Assembly: GCA_035532215.1 (NCBI GenBank)
Contig: DATKRK010000248.1
Location: 1 to 17,063, forward strand
Direction of reading: 5' to 3'
Source: JAICIG01 sp035532215
Lineage (GTDB): Bacteria > Planctomycetota > Planctomycetia > Pirellulales > JAICIG01
DNA: 17,063 bases
Shown here: piece by piece, positions 6,622 through 13,181 of the stretch
Layout: each line of letters begins with the position of its first letter
Position numbering within the stretch: the first letter of the stretch is position 1
Notes under the pieces: model-generated
What the model saw: the letters and a program-made list of their open reading frames with translations, nothing else
Databases searched by the model: none
Told to the model about the DNA's origin: nothing
Position numbers and translations under genes: made by a program

Positions 6622-9600
6622 ATGCCTGATACCCCGCGCCTCATCGAATTTGCCTTTCCGCTCAAGCAAGCGTCGCTGGACAGCGTGCATGAGAAGAACG
6701 TGCGGCACGGGCATATTTCGACGTTGCACATTTGGCCGGCGAGGCGGCCGCTGGCGGCGTGTCGCGCGGCGCTGATCGCGACGCTCTTGCCCGATCCGGG
6801 CACGCCGGAAAAGCGGCAGGAGCTGTGCGAGAAGATCGGCGGCAAGGTGGTCAAGCGCATCGAGCGCAAGAAGATGCCGGGCGGCCAGGTCGTCGAACGC
6901 GAGAAAGAGGAGACCGAAGGCGGCATTTTGCATTGGGGCCGTGAAACCGAAAACGCCGAGACGCTTCAGTGGTTCCGCGACGAGATCAAAAAGGCTTACG
7001 GCGGCCGCGCGCCTAAAGTGCTCGATCCGTTCGCGGGTGGCGGGGCCATCCCGCTGGAAGCGATGCGGTTGGGATGTGAGGCGACGGCCGTTGATATCAA
7101 TCCGGTCGCCTGGTTCATCCTCAAATGCACGCTGGAATACCCTCAGAAGCTGGCCGGGCAAAAGCGGCCCCTGCCCGCCTTCATTCTTGAAAACAAGGAG
7201 TTCATGGAGGCGTTTCTGAAGTCGCAACGAGGGACACGGGGACGCGGCGACGCGGCGACGCGGCGAAAGAAGGACTCTCCGCGTCTCCGCGTCTCCGAGT
7301 CGCCGGGTCTCTTCCCCGACGAGACGATTCCCGAAGCCGACCTGGCGTGGCACGTGCGGGCCTGGGGGCAGTGGGTGCTGGACCGCGCTCGCCGCGAACT
7401 GGCGAAGTTCTACCCGGTCTACGCCGACTTCGAACCGTTGGACAAGAAGGTGCATGCCAAGAGCTACGAGCGGCAGCCAATGCGGCTCGTTCCCCTCAAG
7501 GACGACGGTACGCCCGACATTGACGCGCTCAACGGCGATCTCAGCGAAGAGTACCTCTCGGCGAAGGCGAACCCGCGTTGGATTGCAAAGCCCACGGTCG
7601 CGTATCTCTGGGCCCGCACGGTGATCTGCAAGAACTGCCGCGCCACAATTCCGCTACTCAAGACACGCTGGCTGTGTAAAAAGGACCGCAAGCGAGTGCT
7701 ACTGACGATGGAGCCGAATTCCGATAATTCCGGCGTCGATTTCGGTGTCGAAACGACAGTTCCAGTTACCGGCGGCAACGCGGCCCAACGACGCGAACAC
7801 GACAAGCGGATGGGCATCGCGACGATGTCACGCGCCGGCGCGAAGTGCCCTTGTTGCGCGACGATCACGGCGACGGACGACATTCAAACGATTGCGCAGT
7901 TGTCGGGCCTGCCCGAGGTGCTTACTTGTGCGGTGATGGACGGACCAGGCGGTCGTGAATATCGACCGATCAATGGCGACGACGCCGGAGCATGGGATAT
8001 GGCGACGACGCAGTTGGAAAGCCAGGTGGCGATGGACCAGTTTGGCCCAATCGACCATCCGATCGACCCGCGACGACCATCTCCGAACTCACGCGGATTG
8101 TCGGGATTGCCGAAGTATGGAATTCGGTCGTTTGCGGACGTCTTCAACCACCGTCAGCAGCTAGGCTTGTTTGTTTTTGCTCACCTGGCAGGCGAAGCAC
8201 GCCGAGCGATTGCCTCCGCCGGAGACAGCCAACTTTGGTCGGACGCGATTTCTGACATTCTGAGTCTGCCCCTGGGAAAGTTGGCCGATTACGCCAGCAA
8301 GGGCTGTACATGGAGTCTTAGCCGAGAAGGTATTGGGCATACGTTTACGCGTTTTGCCTTGCCCATGACGACTGATTACGCCGAAATAAATCTCGCGCTT
8401 GACGCCGGGGGCGGCTATGGCAGCGCCGTCGAATACGCTGCGGCAGTCCTAGAGCGAATACTTCCACAGATTCCGGAATCATCGGGGGCCCGTGTGGCGC
8501 ATGGAAGCGCAACCTCTCTGGGAAGTGAACGGCCGGATGTTGTGATTACGGACCCGCCCTACTATGACTCTATTCCGTATTCGGACATCAGCGATTACTT
8601 CTATATCTGGCTACGCAGGGCGGCCGGTGACAGGCACCCGTGCGCATTTGCCACGGACTTAGTCGACCGTGGCAGTGAAATCATTCAGCATGCCGGTCGC
8701 TTGGACGGTGACAATGCTCGCGCGAAGAACGTCTATGAGCAAGGGATGGCGTTAGCGTTCGAAGAATGCCGCCGAGTGCTGTCGCCGGATGGTCGGTTAG
8801 TTATCGTTTTCGCTCACAAACAACCCGACGCGTGGGAGACGCTGGCAGCCGCACTGATTCGCGCCGGTTTTGTCGTGCATAGTAGTTGGCCGATTCAGAC
8901 CGAGCGCGATACAAGATTCACATCTTTAACAGGCTCCGGCCTTGCGTCGTCCGTCTGGCTAGTTTGTAAGAAGCGTTCGGCAGCAGCTCGCCCCGGCTGG
9001 GACAACAAGGTCCTTGAAGAAATGCGCGCAAACATCCGCCAGCGTCTCAATGGCTTCTGGGACGCGGGGATTCGCGGACCCGACTTTGTGTGGGCGGCGA
9101 CGGGGCCGGCGCTGGAGGCGTACAGCAAGCACCCTGTCGTGAAGATGGCGAATGAGCCCAACGCGACGCTGTCGGTAAGCGAGTTCCTTAACCATGCGCG
9201 GCGGATGGTGGTCGATTTCGTCGTGGGGCGAGTGTTGAGCCGTGACTCCGACGCCGGACACCCTCACCCCAGCCCTCTCCCGGAGGGAGATGGAGAAAGG
9301 CGCCGCCCCGGCCGTCTGCCGGAGGGAGAGGGAGTGATGGATGAGGCGGCCGCGGACCGTCTGGACGAACCGACGGCCTACTATCTGTTGCACCGCAACG
9401 ACTTCAATCTCGACGAAGCCCCTATCGGCGCGTGCATCCTCTACGCCACGGCGTGCGGGCTGTCGGACCAGGAGCTGGTGCGCGATTGGGACCTGCTGGT
9501 GAAGACTGGGGCCGACGCTGCCGCCGCGGACGAAGAGAATACGGGCGTCGACAGCGATGAGGAGTCGACCGAGGATGCCGGCAGTGATGCTCAAGGGGGC

Positions 9601-9954
9601 GGAAGCAAGGTCAAGCTCAAGGCTTGGAACCAGCGGCGCGGCCGGTCGCTCGGCTACGAAGCCCCCGGCGGGCGGCCCGTGCCGCTGATCGACCGCATTC
9701 ACCGCCTGATGCAGCTCTGGCGGGCAGGCGACGTGTACAAGGTGGATGAATACCTCGATGAGCACGGCCTCCGCCGGCACGAGTTGTTCCGCCGCGTGCT
9801 GCAATCGCTCATCGAGCTGGCCAAGGCCGGCAGTGAAGAGCGGTCGCTGTTGGAGAGTTTGAGCAATCACATTGGCGCCAAAGGGGCCAGAAAGCCCGAT
9901 CCACAAAAGACGTTCATTACCGCGTCGGCCGGGCAAGAAGGCGAGGGAACGTAA
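6622..9954 (+). CDS. DUF1156 (COG1743) adenine-specific DNA methyltransferase, PglXI-like
   Basis: An 1110-residue methyltransferase predicted to transfer a methyl group from S-adenosylmethionine to adenine in DNA. The N-terminus (LIEFAFPLKQASLDSVHEKN..HGHISTLHIWPARRPLAACRA) is the DUF1156 signature. The AdoMet motif DPFAGGGAIPLEAMRLG starts at residue 135; the catalytic motif DPPYYDSIPYSDISDYFYIW starts at 644. The two are separated by about 500 residues that include Cys pairs of a likely zinc ribbon (C336/C339 and C409/C412). The start ATG 6622 has AGGA at 6608-6611; GTG 6604 is possible but adds nothing conserved. Two in-frame repeat insertions (residues about 204-230 and 880-908) lengthen the protein beyond the family's usual size. 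In type 3 BREX this family (PglXI) modifies host DNA; here it lies in one operon with a DUF499 ATPase and an SNF2 helicase, which fits the same role. The stop overlaps the next start by one base. Confidence 0.9.
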   Translation: MPDTPRLIEFAFPLKQASLDSVHEKNVRHGHISTLHIWPARRPLAACRAALIATLLPDPGTPEKRQELCEKIGGKVVKRIERKKMPGGQVVEREKEETEGGILHWGRETENAETLQWFRDEIKKAYGGRAPKVLDPFAGGGAIPLEAMRLGCEATAVDINPVAWFILKCTLEYPQKLAGQKRPLPAFILENKEFMEAFLKSQRGTRGRGDAATRRKKDSPRLRVSESPGLFPDETIPEADLAWHVRAWGQWVLDRARRELAKFYPVYADFEPLDKKVHAKSYERQPMRLVPLKDDGTPDIDALNGDLSEEYLSAKANPRWIAKPTVAYLWARTVICKNCRATIPLLKTRWLCKKDRKRVLLTMEPNSDNSGVDFGVETTVPVTGGNAAQRREHDKRMGIATMSRAGAKCPCCATITATDDIQTIAQLSGLPEVLTCAVMDGPGGREYRPINGDDAGAWDMATTQLESQVAMDQFGPIDHPIDPRRPSPNSRGLSGLPKYGIRSFADVFNHRQQLGLFVFAHLAGEARRAIASAGDSQLWSDAISDILSLPLGKLADYASKGCTWSLSREGIGHTFTRFALPMTTDYAEINLALDAGGGYGSAVEYAAAVLERILPQIPESSGARVAHGSATSLGSERPDVVITDPPYYDSIPYSDISDYFYIWLRRAAGDRHPCAFATDLVDRGSEIIQHAGRLDGDNARAKNVYEQGMALAFEECRRVLSPDGRLVIVFAHKQPDAWETLAAALIRAGFVVHSSWPIQTERDTRFTSLTGSGLASSVWLVCKKRSAAARPGWDNKVLEEMRANIRQRLNGFWDAGIRGPDFVWAATGPALEAYSKHPVVKMANEPNATLSVSEFLNHARRMVVDFVVGRVLSRDSDAGHPHPSPLPEGDGERRRPGRLPEGEGVMDEAAADRLDEPTAYYLLHRNDFNLDEAPIGACILYATACGLSDQELVRDWDLLVKTGADAAAADEENTGVDSDEESTEDAGSDAQGGGSKVKLKAWNQRRGRSLGYEAPGGRPVPLIDRIHRLMQLWRAGDVYKVDEYLDEHGLRRHELFRRVLQSLIELAKAGSEERSLLESLSNHIGAKGARKPDPQKTFITASAGQEGEGT
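7231..7311. repeat. In-frame palindromic repeat inserted in the methyltransferase gene
   Basis: Arms 7231-7266 and 7276-7311 are inverted repeats matching at 29 of 36 positions around a 9-nt loop. Each arm is itself a short tandem repeat based on GACGCGGC or its complement CCGCGTCT. It encodes a low-complexity stretch (RGTRGRGDAATRRKK then PRLRVSESPG) unlike the flanking domain sequence. I remember similar elements with this translation from planctomycete and cyanobacterial genomes. The reading frame is kept, so the element adds about 27 residues between the AdoMet-binding part and the rest of the protein. Confidence 0.8.
9256..9336. repeat. PHPSPLPEGEG-type interspersed repeat inserted in the methyltransferase gene
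   Basis: The segment encodes HPHPSPLPEGDGERRR and then GRLPEGEG. The first string is the recognisable translation of a widespread interspersed DNA repeat, which I recall from proteobacteria and planctomycetes. It contains the hairpin TCTCCC (9276-9281) with GGGAGA (9285-9290), and a second partial copy (CCGGAGGGAGAGGGAG) follows at about 9319-9334. The frame stays open. It lies after the catalytic domain, in a linker near residues 880-908. Confidence 0.8.
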
Positions 9955-11288
9955 TGGCGAAGCGTCGCAAAAAGACCGAGCCGGCAATCGCCGTTAACGA
10001 ATACGACAGACTGGTAGGCCGCATTTCTGCGTTGCTAGAGCAATCGCGGCGCGGTGTGGCGCGGGCCGTCAACAGCATCCTGACCGCCACGTATTGGGAA
10101 ATCGGCCGCCGGATCGTCGAGTTCGAGCAGGGCGGCAAGACGCGCGCGGAATATGGGGAGGAGCTGCTGGAACGGTTATCGCAAGACCTGTCCGCGCGCC
10201 ATGGCCGAGGGTTCTCTCGCCAAGGGCTCCAAAAGATGCGAACCTTCTATGGGGGGTGGGAGATTTGCCCGACACCGTCGGGCAAATTGGAAGCTCGCGT
10301 GAAGGTGACGGCAGGGCTGACCGGTTCCGATGAGATTTGCCCGACACTGTCGGGCAAATTGGCGATGTCGCCAGCACCGCCGCAAAAATCGCAGATTGCG
10401 CAGACACCGTTTGCGCAATTTGGGGAAGGGCTTATCCGAGCTTTCCCCCTATCGTGGTCGCACTACGTGCGCTTGATGTCGGTCGAGAAGCCGCATGCGC
10501 GGGCCTTCTACGAAAGCGAAGCGATTCGCGGCGGTTGGTCGGTCCGGCAACTCGACCGCCAAATCAGCACGCAGTTTTTTGAACGGACCGCCCACTCCAA
10601 GCAACAAGCGGCCATGCTCGCGCGCGGGCAAAAGCCAAAGCCGGAGGATGCGGTCTCGGTCGAAGACGAAATCCGCGATCCGTACCTGCTGGAATTCCTG
10701 AACCTCAAGGACGAATACAGCGAAAGCGAATTGGAAGACGCTTTGATCGAGCATTTGGAGACGTTCCTGCTTGAGCTCGGCGCCGGCTTTACGTTTGTCG
10801 CCCGACAGAAGCGGATCCGCATCGGAACGGAATGGTATCGCATCGACTTGCTGCTTTTCCACCGCCGGCTCAAGTGCCTGGTGGTGATCGACCTGAAGAT
10901 CGGCAAGTTCACTCACGCCGATGCCGGGCAAATGAGCTTGTACCTGACCTATGCGGAGGAACATTTGGCGGAGCCGGGCGAGAACGAGCCGGTGGGCATC
11001 ATCCTCCGCAGCAACAAGGACGACGCCGTGGTCCATTATTCAATGGGCCATATGCCGGCCAAGGTGTTCGCGTCCCGTTACCTCACGGACCTGCCGGAGC
11101 CCGAGACGCTTCGCCGGGAGATTCTGGAAACCAAGCACGCGCTCGAAACGAGAGCGGCCCGACGAGGCGGACCGAGTCGGGTCTTTGCGTTGCCGAGTCC
11201 ACGCGTTTCGAACGACGAGCCGAAGCCGCCAAAGAGGAAAAACCGAAAACAATCAAAGGCCGAACGCCAAGGCGAGGAAAGAAAATGA
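9954..11288 (+). CDS. DUF1016/YhcG-type PD-(D/E)XK nuclease
   Basis: A 444-residue member of the YhcG family. The N-terminal DUF1016 winged-helix region (about 10-95, ATYWEIGRRIVEFEQGG..YGEELLERLSQDLSARHGRGFSRQGLQKMRTFY) resumes after an insertion at LSWSHYVRLMSV. The C-terminal nuclease domain shows RIDLLLFHRRLKCLVVIDLKIGKF; likely catalytic residues are D298, D313 and K315. The usual ExK appears here as DLK, which is compatible with this fold. The insertion (about residues 102-155) is made of three in-frame palindromes. A basic tail ends the protein. Start and stop overlap the neighbours (TAATG before, ATGA after), and GAGGGA precedes the start, so translation is coupled. YhcG proteins are frequent in defence islands and beside restriction systems; here it may supply the cutting activity the core genes lack. 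Confidence 0.9.
   Translation: MAKRRKKTEPAIAVNEYDRLVGRISALLEQSRRGVARAVNSILTATYWEIGRRIVEFEQGGKTRAEYGEELLERLSQDLSARHGRGFSRQGLQKMRTFYGGWEICPTPSGKLEARVKVTAGLTGSDEICPTLSGKLAMSPAPPQKSQIAQTPFAQFGEGLIRAFPLSWSHYVRLMSVEKPHARAFYESEAIRGGWSVRQLDRQISTQFFERTAHSKQQAAMLARGQKPKPEDAVSVEDEIRDPYLLEFLNLKDEYSESELEDALIEHLETFLLELGAGFTFVARQKRIRIGTEWYRIDLLLFHRRLKCLVVIDLKIGKFTHADAGQMSLYLTYAEEHLAEPGENEPVGIILRSNKDDAVVHYSMGHMPAKVFASRYLTDLPEPETLRREILETKHALETRAARRGGPSRVFALPSPRVSNDEPKPPKRKNRKQSKAERQGEERK
10264..10419. repeat. Three tandem in-frame palindromes within the YhcG gene
   Basis: Copy 1: TTTGCCCGAC (10264-10273) with GTCGGGCAAA (10277-10286), 10-bp stem and 3-nt loop. Copy 2: TTTGCCCGACA (10336-10346) with TGTCGGGCAAA (10348-10358), 11-bp stem. 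Copy 3: ATTGCGCA (10395-10402) with TGCGCAAT (10412-10419), 8-bp stem. They encode EICPTPSGKL, EICPTLSGKL and QIAQTPFAQF. Copy 3 has changed on both arms in compensating fashion, so the pairing is kept while the sequence differs. The spacing is about 60-70 bp. I recall similar QTxSG-type inserts at this same place in other DUF1016 proteins. Confidence 0.85.
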
Positions 11289-12553
11289 TCCAGCTTATCG
11301 AGGCTCTCAATTTCCGCTGCCTCCATCACGTGCGGCAGCCGCTGGGACCGTTTCACGTTCTGGTTGGTCCGAACGCCAGTGGCAAGAGCTCGTTTCTGGA
11401 CGTGCTCACTTTCTTAAGCAGGCTGGTTGCCGAGGGACTTGAAGCCGCCATTGGCGAGCGGACGCAGAATTTTCACGATCTTGTCTGGGGGCGCGAGGGA
11501 GATCGCTTTGAGTTGGCTGTCGAGGCGAGGATCCCTGAGGAACTTTTGGCCGATGCCGACGCAAGGCGCTACGCGACCATCCGTTATGCCGTCGCCTTGG
11601 GAGGTCGTGGCCGAGCGCAGCAGCTTTGCATCCTCGACGAGCAGTTGCTGCTTTGCGCAGAACCCGCCGCAAATGCTCGAGCGGGGTCGCGGGCAACGCG
11701 TCAACCGCGATCATTGATACGCGGCAAGGTCGATCGGGACTCGCTGCCGCTCGCTATCGCGACCAAACGCACCGAATACAGGTTATTCCGTGAGCGCGCT
11801 GATGAACGAGTCTCGCGCCAAGTAGGGACGAGCCGAAACGGAATGGAACAGATGGTGAGGCGGGATTCCGATCACGCTGTATTCCGAGTTCTGAATTCAG
11901 AAGAATTCCCGGTAGGCACATGGTTTGGCGACCTTCTCGCCCGCGGTATTCACCTGATGCACCTCGACCGCCGGAAACTGCACTCGGCAAGTCGGCCTGG
12001 CTTGGGTCAAGCCCTGCGCGGAGACGGCGAAAACCTGCCCTGGGTGATAGCCGATCTCAATCGCGGCTATCGCGACCGCTATCAGACGTGGTTGCGGCAC
12101 GTTCGCACGGCGCTGCCCGATGTGGATACGGTCCGGATCATTGAGCGGCCCGAAGACAAGCACCGCTACCTGATGGTTCGCTATCGCGGAGGCCTGGAAG
12201 TTCCGGCGTGGGGACTGTCGGACGCAACGCTGCAAGTGCTCGCCCTGACCATCCTCGCTTATGTACCCGCACTGAACGGAACGTGGTTGATTGAAGAGCC
12301 TGAGACGAGCCTCCATCCGCTGAATATCGAACCAATCGTGTTGTCGTTGCAATCGCTGTATGACGCGCAGGTGTTGCTTGCTACGCAGTCGCCCGCTGTG
12401 TTGGCAATCGTCGACCCAGCAGATGTGTTGGTGTTTTCCCGCGAAGAAGCGACTGGCACACACATTATCAAGGGGACCGAGCATTCGCAGTTGGCCGATT
12501 GGCAAGGCCAGCCAAACCTCAGCGTGCTCTTCGCGAGCGGCGTTCTGTCATGA
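11285..12553 (+). CDS. SMC/RecF-like AAA ATPase (AAA_21), partner of the MAD4-like gene
   Basis: A 422-residue soluble ATPase. It opens with MIQLIEALNFRCLHHV and Walker A GPNASGKS (28-35). WGLSDATLQVLALTIL occupies the ABC-signature position. Walker B is TWLIEEPETSLHPL (333-346, with E337/E338), and the switch/H-loop region reads LLATQSPAVLA. All ATPase motifs are present, in contrast to the broken ATPase upstream. The family (COG4637-like) commonly pairs with a small TOPRIM-like or nuclease partner in toxin and defence modules. ATGA overlaps join it to the genes on both sides, and GAGGAAAG provides the ribosome binding site. Together with the next gene it resembles the MAD3-MAD4 pair of the methylation-associated defence system; that link is from memory and needs a profile search. 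Confidence 0.85.
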   Translation: MIQLIEALNFRCLHHVRQPLGPFHVLVGPNASGKSSFLDVLTFLSRLVAEGLEAAIGERTQNFHDLVWGREGDRFELAVEARIPEELLADADARRYATIRYAVALGGRGRAQQLCILDEQLLLCAEPAANARAGSRATRQPRSLIRGKVDRDSLPLAIATKRTEYRLFRERADERVSRQVGTSRNGMEQMVRRDSDHAVFRVLNSEEFPVGTWFGDLLARGIHLMHLDRRKLHSASRPGLGQALRGDGENLPWVIADLNRGYRDRYQTWLRHVRTALPDVDTVRIIERPEDKHRYLMVRYRGGLEVPAWGLSDATLQVLALTILAYVPALNGTWLIEEPETSLHPLNIEPIVLSLQSLYDAQVLLATQSPAVLAIVDPADVLVFSREEATGTHIIKGTEHSQLADWQGQPNLSVLFASGVLS

Positions 12554-13179
12554 GCCATGCGACCAAGAAACGCGACTTGTTGGTCCTCACTGCCGACGGC
12601 CAGATGCAGGCAGCGGTGGCCGGGATTCTATCGCGGCATCGCGCGTTGCGCCTGCGTCCCTTCACGTTCGATATCCACCGTCACCCTGACCACGACAGCG
12701 GGTGTCTTGTCGACGGCATCGAGTTCGTGAAACCCTTCACAGCAACACACCGTCACGCCCTCATCGTTTTTGATCGAGAAGGTTGCGGCCGGGAAACTCG
12801 ATCTGCGCTGGAGTTGGAACAGTCCATGGAGGTCAAATTGGCGGCAGTTGGCTGGACAGACCGTGCTCGGGTGCTCGCGTTAGATCCCGAGCTGGAGATT
12901 TGGGTCTGGAGCGATTCTCCGCACGTCGACGCGGCGATTGGTGGACCGCCCAAGCCTGCACTGCGGGATTGGCTGCGCGAAGCTGGCTTCCTGCGAGCGG
13001 GCCAAGTGAAGCCTGACCGGCCCAAGGAGGCGTTGGACGCGGCGCTGCGACGAGCGCGAAAAGCTCGTTCGGCGGAGCTTTTCCGCGTCCTGGCTGAAAA
13101 AGTGAGCTTCGCACGATGTACGGATCGGGCATTTCTCAAGCTCAAAACCCTTCTACAAGACTGGTTCTCGGAGGAGTGA
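12550..13179 (+). CDS. MAD4-like protein, possibly TOPRIM-fold
   Basis: A 209-residue protein with no signal peptide or membrane segment. Visible motifs are LLVLTADGQMQAAVAGIL (10-27), a HPDHDSGC segment (45-52), HALIVFDREGCGRE (69-82), DPELEIWVWSDSP (112-124) and a C-terminal KPDRPKEAL...LKTLLQDWF region. The pattern of a beta strand ending in an acidic residue (D75, E77) and a later ELE is reminiscent of TOPRIM/DUF4276 proteins that accompany AAA ATPases. The overall sequence resembles what NCBI names 'methylation-associated defense system protein MAD4', from memory. It overlaps the ATPase by 4 bp and ends 2 bp before the DUF499 gene. The biochemical role is unknown; nuclease is only a guess. 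Confidence 0.65.
   Translation: MSHATKKRDLLVLTADGQMQAAVAGILSRHRALRLRPFTFDIHRHPDHDSGCLVDGIEFVKPFTATHRHALIVFDREGCGRETRSALELEQSMEVKLAAVGWTDRARVLALDPELEIWVWSDSPHVDAAIGGPPKPALRDWLREAGFLRAGQVKPDRPKEALDAALRRARKARSAELFRVLAEKVSFARCTDRAFLKLKTLLQDWFSEE
13170..13176 (+). promoter_or_regulatory. Strong Shine-Dalgarno for the DUF499 gene
   Basis: GGAGGAG lies 5 nt before ATG 13182 and overlaps the last codons of the upstream gene. It selects ATG 13182 over the longer in-frame start at 13116, which would overlap the previous gene by 64 bp. It is the strongest ribosome binding site in the operon. Confidence 0.75.
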
Positions 13180-13181
13180 AA

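Noticed and set aside
13058..13083. 9-bp perfect hairpin GAAAAGCTC/GAGCTTTTC inside the MAD4-like gene
   Set aside because: It encodes ordinary helix residues (ARKARSAELF) that fit the family; no T run and no second copy seen, so it is probably chance.
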